64,000 nt of DNA, taken from contig CBDDFV010000010.1 of assembly GCA_965227335.1 (NCBI GenBank), forward strand, positions 310,001 through 374,000, written 5' to 3'. A model generated the notes under the pieces. The model did no database searches. It was not told where the DNA came from and saw only the letters and a program-made list of their open reading frames with translations. The number at the start of each line of letters is the position of its first letter. Position 1 is the stretch's first letter. Made by a program: the position numbers and the translations under genes. This stretch comes from CBDDFV01 sp965227335. Lineage in GTDB: Bacteria; Planctomycetota; Phycisphaerae; Phycisphaerales; SM1A02. Positions 18,801 to 26,648 of this stretch are shown piece after piece.

Positions 18801-18972
18801 CTTCAAGACCGGCCTGCCGGCGGACGCCGCGGATCGAGCGTCGAGCCTGGAGAAGTACGCGGGTCAGGTGCAGAGCTATCTCCGACCCGCGGCGCGTCTG
18901 CTCGGGGTCGCCCCGGAGTGTGTGACGGGGGTGATCGCGGCGGTCGACACGGGCGCCGTGATCGAGATCTGA
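15844..18972 (+). CDS. AddA-like UvrD/REP helicase-nuclease subunit
   Basis: A 1042-residue superfamily 1A helicase fused to a nuclease; with the gene before it, it should form an AddAB-type complex that resects double-strand breaks for recombination. Visible motifs: Walker A ASAGSGKT at 18-25, Walker B LLLDEFQDTSRAQW near 355, VGDVKQSIYVWRNA near 390, MTIHQAKGLEFDIVVLPEL near 680 and ALTRARQGLYI near 762. The C-terminal RecB-like nuclease shows RGVIDRID near 963 and VVDFKTG near 984. Both subunits thus keep a nuclease site, as in AddAB and unlike RecBCD. The start overlaps the addB-like stop. No recC or recD homologue is present. Confidence 0.87.
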   Translation: MTIRLDNRLQLRHERILASAGSGKTFQLTSRYLQLVAAGAAPGTIFASTFTRLAAGEIRNRIFTRLVDAREDADERRSLADALGVADLDARDVEATLAELARRAHELRIGTLDGFFAAIAGAFPAESGAPPDATIIDEEMSVNLQREALTAALDRGDPDEFVELLRRLTQSAGRSILYTLLGEVEKGHVLWRDTVSARAWDMPVPPGRLEPADLARAIEHLSRTPPTPKGQVSAWTKDTEAALRHDWQAFFTNGMPPKIAAGATEFSRKPIEPRVLDAYLPVIRHVQATELAALREQTIAAYELLTIYDDALRRLKRERGVMTFDDLPYFVRSAFAETSASAVGYRIDGQLHHLLLDEFQDTSRAQWQALRPIAEEIASQDPGDRSLLCVGDVKQSIYVWRNAAPDILDTLPARLTGDAHGMNTRALTSSWRSSPVVIGAINEIFDGIGDSEQLEKYETAREDWGRWFQPHSTEKTTLPGFVELRAVDATGRRRKDAMADAAVACIADLRARNMHLTIGCLTRSNDLVAAIVHDLRAQGIDASGRGGGALTDSAAVNVVLDALQLADHPDDSAAAFHLDHTPLGPVLGDGASLRDDASARRAAARDVRRRLTADGYGDTVAWLAGQLAATCDDAALARLDQLIDLAGRYDDLATLRPAEFISIVERVKIAPIARSRTEVMTIHQAKGLEFDIVVLPELPTLGRGRDSKFVAERGPDDEVTRVCRRPRKELQYAREAEGGLADLITARANEAAREQICMMYVALTRARQGLYILAPSNAAKNDTVRIVRDALAPNAGKDTLGVLAQRGDDAWIDDPPDTDEAPPPNPVDAEPRPAALVFDRAGDARPGRARPPATMGDIGRRAVEALAGQDRDAIDRGLATHAVLEQVEWIETFEAKRQPLRAAVRRATPRRPDAWIDARIDETLVWLEQPTLRQLLSHGGDPARRRVRREQSFARLDDGRVVRGVIDRIDATLDEDGRVVSVRVVDFKTGLPADAADRASSLEKYAGQVQSYLRPAARLLGVAPECVTGVIAAVDTGAVIEI

Positions 18973-19165
18973 CCGTCCGAGGTCACGGCGTCGGGCGGGA
19001 GTGTGGGGTTTCCGGGGGCGGGCGGAGCCGCGCGAGCCCCGTCGCCGCCTTCGTGATAAGATTCACAATCTTCGTTCGGGACCGGGGCGGGGTCGGCAGG
19101 CGGTATGCTCTCGCCATCGCCCGACGCCGCGGCGGTCGTTTCGGACCTTCAGGAACTGCGATCTC

Positions 19166-20812
19166 ATGCCCACGCTGACGATCAACGGCAAGGAACTCGA
19201 CTTCAACCAGGGCGACACGATTCTGCAGGTCGCGCTGGAGCACGAGATCGAGATCCCCCATTACTGCTATCACCCCGGCCTGTCGATCGTGGCGAACTGC
19301 CGCATTTGTCTGGCCGAGGTCTGGGCGCCGAATCCGCGGAACGACAACAAGCTGGAGCCGATTCCGAAGCTGCTGCCGACCTGTCAGACGCCGGCGGCGG
19401 AAGGTCAGGTCGTCTACACCGACAGTCCGAAGGCGATCGCGAACCAGAAGTCGGTGATGGAGTACCTGCTGATCAACCACCCGGTGGACTGCCCGGTCTG
19501 CGACCAGGCGGGCGAGTGCCACCTGCAGGATTACTCGTACCAGTACGGGCGGGGCAAGGCGCGGTTCCAGGAGCAGAAGATCAAGCAGCCGAAGAAGGAC
19601 GTGGGTCCGCACGTGCTGCTGTATTCCGACCGCTGCATCATGTGCACCCGCTGCGTGCGGTTCACGCACGAGGTGACGGGGACGAAGGAACTGATGGTCG
19701 ACGGGCGCGGCGCCTACGAGCAGATCGACGTCTTCCCCGGGAAGGCGCTCGACAACGAGCTCTCCGGCAACGTGATCGATCTCTGCCCGGTCGGCGCCCT
19801 GCTCGACAAGGACTTCCTGTTCCAGCAGCGGGTCTGGTTCCTGCAGAAGGCCGCATCGATCGACGGCATGACGTGTTCGGGCGACAACATCTCGATCGAG
19901 CACAACAAGGGCGAGGTCTATCGCATCAAGCCGCGGGTGAATCTCGATGTGAACCGCTACTGGATCACGGACGAGGTGCGCTACGGCTGGAAGTTCATCC
20001 ACCACGAAGACCGCATCCGCCTCCCGCACGTGCGGGGCGAGAAGCCGCTCCCCATGGAAGAGGCGGCGACGGCGTACGACACGGCGTACGACGTGGTGAA
20101 TACGCGGCTGACGGACGCCTCGTCGATCGGCGTGATCGTGAGCCCGATGTTGTCATGCGAGGATGCGTATCACCTCGCGTTGCTCGCGCTCGAACATGAT
20201 TCGAACGCGGTGTTCGCGGTCGGGCCGGTCCCGACGGAGGGCGAGGACAAGACGTTCAAGGACGGCTTCACGCTGTACGCGGAGAAGGCGCCGAACGCGC
20301 GGGGCGTGCGTCGGGTGCTGGAGGGCGTGGCTTCCGGCAAGGTGCTCGACGCGGACGCGATGGTGCGCGAGTTGAAAAAGGGCGGACCGGACGCGGTGAT
20401 CGTCACCGGCAACTACCCGAGCGAATGGGTGACGTCGGATCTGAAGGACGCGATCGGCGACGATCGATTCCTGGTGTTGGTCGACACGCTGCCGAATGCG
20501 TTGACGGAGCGGGCGGACGTGTTCCTGCCGGGCGCGACGTGGGCGGAGAAAGCGGGCGTGTTCGAGAACGTGAACAATCGTCTGCAGGCGTTCGAACGGG
20601 CGATCGAGTCGATCGACTACTGCAAGAGCGAGGCGCAGATCGCGATGGATCTGCTGGCCCGGGCCCGCGGGGAGTATCCCGCGGCGTTCAACGCCGCGAA
20701 CACGCGTCAGGCGATGTCGTCGGACCACGGTCTGACGGCGTTCACGTCGGACGTGCATGTCCCGGCGGGCGCGCAGACGGTGGAGTCGGACATGGAGCTG
20801 GTCGAGCTCTGA
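19166..20812 (+). CDS. nuoG: NuoG-like NADH dehydrogenase iron-sulfur subunit (short form)
   Basis: A 548-residue protein with the N-terminal electron-carrying modules of complex I subunit G. It has a [2Fe-2S] ferredoxin domain (C34, C45, C48, C73), the His-Cys3 [4Fe-4S] site HPVDCPVCDQAGEC (H105, C109, C112, C118) and a second [4Fe-4S] site (C157, C160, C163, C207). A molybdopterin-oxidoreductase-like region follows but is short, and only C237 remains where some NuoG carry a further cluster. No other nuo gene is nearby. AGGA about 11 bases upstream supports the ATG. It could serve complex I encoded elsewhere or an NAD-linked hydrogenase or formate dehydrogenase. Confidence 0.85.
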   Translation: MPTLTINGKELDFNQGDTILQVALEHEIEIPHYCYHPGLSIVANCRICLAEVWAPNPRNDNKLEPIPKLLPTCQTPAAEGQVVYTDSPKAIANQKSVMEYLLINHPVDCPVCDQAGECHLQDYSYQYGRGKARFQEQKIKQPKKDVGPHVLLYSDRCIMCTRCVRFTHEVTGTKELMVDGRGAYEQIDVFPGKALDNELSGNVIDLCPVGALLDKDFLFQQRVWFLQKAASIDGMTCSGDNISIEHNKGEVYRIKPRVNLDVNRYWITDEVRYGWKFIHHEDRIRLPHVRGEKPLPMEEAATAYDTAYDVVNTRLTDASSIGVIVSPMLSCEDAYHLALLALEHDSNAVFAVGPVPTEGEDKTFKDGFTLYAEKAPNARGVRRVLEGVASGKVLDADAMVRELKKGGPDAVIVTGNYPSEWVTSDLKDAIGDDRFLVLVDTLPNALTERADVFLPGATWAEKAGVFENVNNRLQAFERAIESIDYCKSEAQIAMDLLARARGEYPAAFNAANTRQAMSSDHGLTAFTSDVHVPAGAQTVESDMELVEL

Positions 20813-20818
20813 GTCAAT

Positions 20819-20835
20819 CGTCGGCAAAGCCGACG
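20819..20835 (+). terminator. Rho-independent terminator after the nuoG-like gene
   Basis: Perfect seven-base stem CGTCGGC/GCCGACG with an AAA loop, seven bases after the stop codon, followed by TCTTT. The short T-tract makes it moderate in strength. Confidence 0.65.
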
Positions 20836-20988
20836 TCTTTCCCGGACCCATCGCCACTCGGGACCAGAGTCACGTGGATCCGCGACCTGCCGGCGTCGGC
20901 CGCCGCCGCGCTTCCGGGGGATGGGCTCCGCGCGTTGACCGTCGCGTCGGGGGCGACGACAGCACCCAGGCGCGGGATCCGACTGCAC

Positions 20989-21020
20989 AACGACCCGACG
21001 GGCCTCACCGTCGGGTCGTT
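20989..21020. repeat. 13-bp perfect inverted repeat between convergent genes
   Basis: AACGACCCGACGG at 20989-21001 pairs with CCGTCGGGTCGTT at 21008-21020 around a six-base loop. It lies between the convergent nuoG-like and lipoprotein genes, so a bidirectional terminator is the simplest reading. Neither side has a proper T-tract beyond the stem's own TT. Confidence 0.6.
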
Positions 21021-21082
21021 GCTGATCAGCCCCCACAGATTCGTCAGCGGGTCGGGTCCGTGCGGCGCGGCCCGCCGCGCGA

Positions 21083-21628
21083 TCATTCCTCGCTGGCGCC
21101 CGCCACCTGCTCCGATGACGACGGCGTCGACATCGGCGCGGCGAATCGTTCGTACGTGAAGGGATCCTCGCCGTTCAGGGCCGCGAACGCGGCGGGCGTG
21201 AAGGCGAAATCGGTCGAACCTTCCTGATGCGGGACGCCGGTCGGGTTGTGCATCGCGACGGCGTTGCCGTGCTGCACGAAGGGCCAGGGCGTCTGGAAGA
21301 ACACCACCGTCGGCGTCTGGCGAAACGTCGTGCGTCCGGCGGGCAGTTCCAGACCGGAGCGCCAGCGGCCGTCCTCGAACCACCACCACTCCTGCGAGAA
21401 CGGCTCGAAGTAGACTTCGGCCCGCGGGTAATAGACGAACTGATACGTCCACCAGTCGTGACGCGCATCAGCGTGCTCATGGTGCGGCACGCCGTCGGAT
21501 CGCCACGTGACGGTGCGATCGCCCGTCCGCGGGGCGCAACCGCCCGCGGTGAGCAGCGCCGCCGCAAGCAGCGCGGCGCCGGTGAGCGAGGCGGAGTGAA
21601 TCGGAGACGGACGCAGCAGCTTGTTCAT
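21083..21628 (-). CDS. Lipoprotein of unknown function
   Basis: A 181-residue predicted lipoprotein. The signal sequence ends in the lipobox LTAGGC (C31). The mature part is unusually rich in Trp, Tyr, Phe and His: WWTYQFVYYPRAEVYFEPF, then EWWWFEDGRWRSG and VVFFQTPWPFVQH. This gives an aromatic beta-sheet look with a GRW turn, but no family is recognised. A GGGAAGG site lies about 10 bases before the ATG. It is downstream of the large beta-helix gene on the same strand but separated from it by a terminator, so it is probably an independent unit. Confidence 0.75.
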   Translation of the reverse strand: MNKLLRPSPIHSASLTGAALLAAALLTAGGCAPRTGDRTVTWRSDGVPHHEHADARHDWWTYQFVYYPRAEVYFEPFSQEWWWFEDGRWRSGLELPAGRTTFRQTPTVVFFQTPWPFVQHGNAVAMHNPTGVPHQEGSTDFAFTPAAFAALNGEDPFTYERFAAPMSTPSSSEQVAGASEE

Positions 21629-21801
21629 GCAATCAACCCTTCCCTGGTGATCGGCCGGAGACCCCGTGCTTCGGATGACATCGGCCGCGCCGGGACGACC
21701 CGCCAGTCGGGATGGACAAACCCCGCCGCCCGCCTGTGGAACGGCGCGGCGTGCGCACGGAGGTCCGGGAAAAGGCTCGCCCTGACGGACGGCAAAACGA
21801 A

Positions 21802-21832
21802 CGCCGCCCGGATCACGCGGATCCGGGCGGCG
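21802..21832 (-). terminator. Rho-independent terminator of the beta-helix protein gene
   Basis: Thirteen-base perfect stem, CGCCGCCCGGATC paired with GATCCGGGCGGCG around a five-base loop, about 39 bases past the stop. On the minus strand it is followed by TTCGTTTTG. An outer pair, CCCTGACG (21780-21787) with CGTCAGGG (21842-21849), could lengthen the structure. Confidence 0.75.
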
Positions 21833-21870
21833 TCGGGCGTTCGTCAGGGACGGAGAACGGGTCGCGCGGC

Positions 21871-24126
21871 TCAGCGCGGCAGTTCGATCTCGTCCCGTTT
21901 CGGCGCTTCGAGACCCGCCATGCCGCGCGGCGGGTTCCAGTTCTGAATGATCGTGGCGAGGTCGGCTTCGAACACGAGACCGTCGATCGTGAGGTCTGCG
22001 ATGCAGCCGGGGCCGGGGCACAGGCCCCACGCCGCGAGCAGGATCGCGAGATCGCGCGGCGCCACGTAGCCGTCGCCGGTCAGGTCGCCGAGGACGGTCG
22101 GGAATTCGACGGCGCCCATGTCGGTGATGTTTTCCTTGCCTTCGCCCTGGTCGGGGGTCTTGAGGTTGTCGACGAAGCGGAGTTGGTCGTGGAGGTCGAG
22201 GGGGACCTGCTCGGTGAAGCCGCTGCCGTCGAAGAAGTCATGGTCGAGGTTGCCGATGTCGAGCGGCACGAGGCTGTTGGAGCCCGCATCGATACACGGC
22301 GAGATGGGGAGCAGGCCGAGGTCGATTTCGCCATCGCCGCCGGTGAGTTCGCCGCCCGGCTGGAAGGGCGGGTTGATGAAGCCGGGGGTCGACGCGATGT
22401 TGCCTTGGCCTTCGGGGAATGATCCCGCGCCGTCCTGGACGTTGGAGTAGTCGACGAAGATCGTGCCGCCGGAGACCTGGGCGGTCACGGCGTCGCCTTC
22501 GGCGTCTTCGTTGCTCCAGAGGATCGAGTTGACGATCTGGACGCCGCCGAAGGGGTTGTTGCGGACGCCGCCGCCGACGGCGTTCTCCGCGAGGTTCCAC
22601 CCCACGGTGGAGTTGGCGAGCGTGATCAGGCCGCCGTTGAAGATGCCGCCGCCGGCGCCGAGGAAGCTCGTGCCGCGGGCGGTGTTCGAAACGACGACCG
22701 TGTTGACGATCGTCGGCTCGCCCATGTTGTAGATGGCGCCGCCCCGGTCGGAAGCTTCGTTGTTGTCGAACCAGAGGTTGTAGAGGAAGGGGCGTGCGGC
22801 GCCGTCGGGGCCTTCCGTCTCGATGGCGAGGGCGCCCCCGAGGGCTCCGGTGTTCTGGGTGAAGACGACGCGTCCGACGCTGGCGTCGCTGTTGATGATC
22901 AGCATGCCGCCGCCCCCGGGGATCTCGGCGTCGTGGGCGTCGCCGCCGGTGAGGGTGAAGCCGTCGAAGACGACTTCGGGCCCCCCGCCGATGATGGTGA
23001 CCACGTGGTAGGCGTTCGAGGGTCCGGGCAGTTCACAGAACACGCCCGCGAACTCCGCGCACGCGAGGTCCCATTCCACATCGCAGCAGAACGAGTCGAG
23101 GCCGCAGACCAGGTCGCAGCATTCGGTGTTGTCGCAGCCGGGGGTGCCGTTCGGTTCGTAGCAGTCGCCGTCGCCGTCCTCGCAGACGTCGCCGGCGAGA
23201 GCGGACCCCGAGGGGGCCACGCCCGCCAGCCCGATGGGGCCGGTGTTGATGTCCAAGGTCCAGTCGCCGTTGAAGCCGGTCTGCCCGAGGTTGAGGACCA
23301 CGCCGAAGTTGGCGCCGACCCCGCCGAATCCCGGCGCCAGATCGCCGGCGACGACCTTGCCGAGAAACTCGAGCACGGTCCCGCCGTTGTCTTCGAACCC
23401 CATGAGGACGAGTTCGCCCTCGAGCAGGACCGGGCCGCGCCCGTCGACCCAGCCGCCGAACGACACCTCGCCGCCGGTCAGGACGCCGTCGTTGTCGATC
23501 GACGCCGAGAGCAGCATCGTCCCGCCCGTGATCGGCAGGGGCGTCGGTCCGCCGAGATCCAGCTCCAGCGCGACGCCCGTCGCGGTGAACACCTGCGTCG
23601 CCGCGTCGTAGTCCGCCGAAATGAAGCCCGACAGAATGTCCGGGACGTCCGCCAGCGGCAGGTTGAGCATGCCGACCGTGGTGACCGGGCTTTGCGCGGC
23701 GAGCCCTTCCGAGGGCTTCGGCGCGCCGTCGATGATCGTCGGGAACAGCACCGGCTTGCGCCAGTCGGGATGCGGAAGTCCCGGTCCGGCGTAGCCGCCG
23801 AGGACTTCGACATCGGGCTGGTCGATCAGAATCGTCCGCGAGCGCGGATCCTTCGGGTCCGTCAGCGTTCCCGGAACGTAGGTTCCCTGGGCCACGCGAA
23901 TGATGTCCGGCACGGGCGTTTCCGCCGCGGCCGCCAACGCATGGTCGATCGTCCGGAACGGATCGCCCCACGAGGTGCCCTTGCCCGAATCATCCGGCGC
24001 GTCATCGTCGACGTACCAGATCGCCGGCTGAACATCGCCCGCGGACGCAACGGACGCCGTCAGCAGAAGGCCGCCGGTGCACAACAAAGCAGCCGTCCCG
24101 AAGGACGTACATCTCTCCGTGATCAT
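21871..24126 (-). CDS. Large exported right-handed beta-helix protein with dockerin-like C-terminus
   Basis: A 751-residue exported protein. Signal peptide 1-29 (cut near ASVASA-GD), then WYVDDDAPDDSGKGTSWGDP, the usual opening of planctomycete parallel beta-helix proteins. A cysteine-rich block (about 312-364) carries CCDLVCGLDSFCCDVEWD followed by spaced cysteines. Beta-helix coils follow (about 365-600) with repeated GGGI/GGAIYN turns and NNEASDRGG. The end holds two dockerin-type EF-hand-like repeats (about 680-731): DLTGDGYVAPRDLAILLAAW and a weaker second copy. It probably sits on or outside the cell surface; binding partner unknown. AGAGAGGA before the ATG at 24126 supports the start. 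Confidence 0.8.
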   Translation of the reverse strand: MITERCTSFGTAALLCTGGLLLTASVASAGDVQPAIWYVDDDAPDDSGKGTSWGDPFRTIDHALAAAAETPVPDIIRVAQGTYVPGTLTDPKDPRSRTILIDQPDVEVLGGYAGPGLPHPDWRKPVLFPTIIDGAPKPSEGLAAQSPVTTVGMLNLPLADVPDILSGFISADYDAATQVFTATGVALELDLGGPTPLPITGGTMLLSASIDNDGVLTGGEVSFGGWVDGRGPVLLEGELVLMGFEDNGGTVLEFLGKVVAGDLAPGFGGVGANFGVVLNLGQTGFNGDWTLDINTGPIGLAGVAPSGSALAGDVCEDGDGDCYEPNGTPGCDNTECCDLVCGLDSFCCDVEWDLACAEFAGVFCELPGPSNAYHVVTIIGGGPEVVFDGFTLTGGDAHDAEIPGGGGMLIINSDASVGRVVFTQNTGALGGALAIETEGPDGAARPFLYNLWFDNNEASDRGGAIYNMGEPTIVNTVVVSNTARGTSFLGAGGGIFNGGLITLANSTVGWNLAENAVGGGVRNNPFGGVQIVNSILWSNEDAEGDAVTAQVSGGTIFVDYSNVQDGAGSFPEGQGNIASTPGFINPPFQPGGELTGGDGEIDLGLLPISPCIDAGSNSLVPLDIGNLDHDFFDGSGFTEQVPLDLHDQLRFVDNLKTPDQGEGKENITDMGAVEFPTVLGDLTGDGYVAPRDLAILLAAWGLCPGPGCIADLTIDGLVFEADLATIIQNWNPPRGMAGLEAPKRDEIELPR

Positions 24127-24396
24127 TGTCGCCAATTCCTCTCTAGTAACCCATGTTCGCCGCCGCGCCGAACCGTCCGGTCTCCAAGCGGTCCCCAGTC
24201 GAACGACCACGGCCTTTTTCCGCCCGTATCCGTTCTGAACGTACTTCAGGGGGACTTCACGTCAAGGGCAAATCGGCGGATCCGATGCTGGTCGCCGCTG
24301 AAATAGTCGGAGATCGCCAGAGAATCCACGCGTGCAACGCCGGGATCCGGGCGCAATCATGAAATCCCGCCCACATCAGGTCCGCCGGCCATCGAT

Positions 24397-24402
24397 TATG
24401 AT
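24397..24402 (+). promoter_or_regulatory. Predicted -10 element upstream of the BRCT fusion gene
   Basis: TATGAT ten bases before the ATG at 24413, with no Shine-Dalgarno between. It argues for that ATG over the in-frame ATGs at 24359 and 24398, the latter lying inside the hexamer. Confidence 0.4.
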
Positions 24403-24412
24403 TCCCTCGTCG

Positions 24413-25585
24413 ATGAACACGCCTGTCCGACACCACGCCACGCCGCGCTCCATCCCGCCGGGACTGACCCGCGTCGCCTTCACCGGCCGCTTCGTCACCA
24501 CGACGCGTCGTGATCTCGCGGAACTGGTGCGCGGGCTCGGCGGCGCCGTGGCCGGCTCGGTGTCCGGACGCACCACGATGCTCGTGGTCGGGCTCGGCGG
24601 CTGGCCCCTGCACGCGGACGGGGCGATCAGCAACAAACTGAAACGCGCCGAAGCGATTCGCGACCAGGGCGGACGCATCGAGATCCTCTCCGAGGACCAG
24701 TTCTTCGAACGGATCGGACTCCGCAAGGCGCGGACCGGATCTGAGGGGCGAGGCCGCCAGTTCACGGCCGAACAGTGCAGCGAGACCCTCGGACTCCCCG
24801 CCCGAATCATCCGACGCTGGGAAGCGCTCGGACTCGTCCGCTCCGACGATGGACGGTACGACTTCCAGGATCTCGTCTCGCTGCAGGCGATCGCGGAGTT
24901 GACGGAGCGCGGCGTCGCGCCGGCGGACATCGCCGGCACGATCCGCCAGCTCTCGAGTGTTCTGCCCGACATCGAACGCCCGCTCGCGCAACTGCGCCTC
25001 GTTCGCGAGGCGGGCATGCTGGTCGCCGAACATGGCGCCGCGCGAATCGCGCCGGACGGTCAGTTCATGCTGGACTACGAAGCCCCCGCGCCGCAAATCG
25101 ACACCGCCGCGACCATCCGGTTTGACGAACCGTCGAACGCCGACGAGTGGTTCGCGCGAGGCGTGGATCGGGAGGCGCTGGAGGACGTCGACGCGGCGAT
25201 CGCGGCGTACGAATCCGCGCTCACCGCTCGTCCCGCGTTCCCCGAGGCGTACTTCAACCTCGGCAACTGCCTGCGGACGGCCGGCGATGCGGCCGGCGCC
25301 GCGAAGCAGTTCCGCCGGGCGGTGGAGCTGGATCCGACGCTCGCCGCGGCGTGGTACAACCTCGCGGACATCGAGGAGGAGGCGGACGACCTGGAGCAGG
25401 CGGCGCAGAGCCTGCGGGCCGCGATCGCCGCCGCCCCGGACTTCGCCGACGCCCACTTCAATCTCGCGTCGTGTCTGGACCGGCTGGGTCGGCGGGAGGA
25501 GGCGTCGGGGCACTGGCGCCGGTATCTGGCGCTGGACCCCGATTCCCGATGGGCGGATGCGGCGCGGCGTCGGCTGCAGGGGTGA
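24413..25585 (+). CDS. BRCT-MerR-TPR fusion protein
   Basis: A 390-residue cytoplasmic protein joining three modules. A BRCT-like domain (about 15-105) begins RVAFTGRFVTTTRRDLAELV and contains GRTTMLVVGLGGWPL, as in NAD-ligase-type BRCT repeats. A MerR-like winged helix (about 118-190) has FTAEQCSETLGLPARIIRRW and WEALGLVR. Three TPR units (about 245-385) include AYFNLGNCLRTAGDAAGAAK and AWYNLADIEEEADDLEQAAQ. The combination suggests a DNA-binding regulator whose ends bind partner proteins; target unknown. In-frame ATGs at 24359 and 24398 are alternatives. It points away from the beta-helix gene. Confidence 0.78.
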   Translation: MNTPVRHHATPRSIPPGLTRVAFTGRFVTTTRRDLAELVRGLGGAVAGSVSGRTTMLVVGLGGWPLHADGAISNKLKRAEAIRDQGGRIEILSEDQFFERIGLRKARTGSEGRGRQFTAEQCSETLGLPARIIRRWEALGLVRSDDGRYDFQDLVSLQAIAELTERGVAPADIAGTIRQLSSVLPDIERPLAQLRLVREAGMLVAEHGAARIAPDGQFMLDYEAPAPQIDTAATIRFDEPSNADEWFARGVDREALEDVDAAIAAYESALTARPAFPEAYFNLGNCLRTAGDAAGAAKQFRRAVELDPTLAAAWYNLADIEEEADDLEQAAQSLRAAIAAAPDFADAHFNLASCLDRLGRREEASGHWRRYLALDPDSRWADAARRRLQG

Positions 25586-25649
25586 GCGACAAGCGATCGT
25601 CAGGATCAGGAGGACGGCGACCCTCCAGCCCGCCGCCCCGGTTCGCTGG

Positions 25650-26648
25650 TCATGGCCCGCCCTGTCTCGCCCGGTCAGCGGCGCGGAGGATGGCGATGAG
25701 CCACGGGATGGCCACGAGCAGGATCGCGGCGTGGAGCGTCACGAAGATCTGGTCCGGCAGACCGAGCGCCCCGAGGCGTTCCGGGATGACCAGCAGACCG
25801 ACGAGCCAGAGCGGCGTGAGGGTCAGGGCGATGAGGAAGGGCATGGCGGTCGGCTGGGCGGGATCGGCGACACGACGTCGAGGCCAGCCGACGAACGCCG
25901 CGACCCCGGCGAGGGCGGCCAGGGCGAGAAACATGACGACAACAGCGGCGATCGCCCCGGGCGGCGGATCGGCGGAGCGGGCGAAGCCGCTGGCGAAGCT
26001 GTCGGCGACGGTGGCATCGAGCATCACCCACGCCATGAGCTGCGTGCGCTGGAATCCGACCACGGTGGCCAGGGCGACGGTGATCGCCCAGGTGGAGTCG
26101 CCGAGCCCGCGCCGGCCGATGCGGATCGCCCACGCCGCGAGGGCGCGTCCGGTGAGCAGGATCAGCGTCAGTTCGAGCAGGAGGCTGACGAGTTGCCAGG
26201 CGAGGTGGAGTCCGGAGACGCGGTAGATGAATGCTGCGAGGGGCGTGGGGAATACGAGTGCGAGTTCAAGAACGAGGAACACGCCGCCGACCATCAGCGC
26301 GGCGGGCGTGAGCGCGTGATCCCCCCGCGCCCACGCCGCGAGTCCGGCGACGCCGACGAGCAGGAGCGGTCCGAGGTAGACCTCGAGATGCGCGACGGTC
26401 CACAGCAGTCCGCCGCCGCCGGGGAGCGATCCCGCGATCCACGGCAGAAACGCGACCGCGATCACGAAGAGCAGCGTGATGGCGGTGATGGTGATGGGCC
26501 GGGCGGTGGCTCGGGCGTATTCGGCGCGGGCGCGGCTGTGCGCCACCGCGACGCCGCACTCCGGGCATCGGGCGTCGTCGGCGAGGCCGCGCAGGTCGTA
26601 GCCGCACTGGCAGATGAGGGTGGGGGCGTCGGTCGTTGTGTCGGTCAT
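25650..26648 (-). CDS. Zinc-ribbon multi-pass membrane protein (second of pair A)
   Basis: A 332-residue protein. A short N-terminal zinc ribbon, CQCGYDLRGLADDARCPECG (cysteines 13, 15, 28, 31), precedes about eight hydrophobic helices. The first pair is C-x-C instead of the C-x-x-C of its neighbour. The CGYDLRG...CPECG pattern is common in planctomycete membrane proteins of unknown role. Its ATG overlaps the stop of the upstream paralogue by four bases. I infer a two-component membrane assembly but can name no substrate. Confidence 0.75.
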   Translation of the reverse strand: MTDTTTDAPTLICQCGYDLRGLADDARCPECGVAVAHSRARAEYARATARPITITAITLLFVIAVAFLPWIAGSLPGGGGLLWTVAHLEVYLGPLLLVGVAGLAAWARGDHALTPAALMVGGVFLVLELALVFPTPLAAFIYRVSGLHLAWQLVSLLLELTLILLTGRALAAWAIRIGRRGLGDSTWAITVALATVVGFQRTQLMAWVMLDATVADSFASGFARSADPPPGAIAAVVVMFLALAALAGVAAFVGWPRRRVADPAQPTAMPFLIALTLTPLWLVGLLVIPERLGALGLPDQIFVTLHAAILLVAIPWLIAILRAADRARQGGP

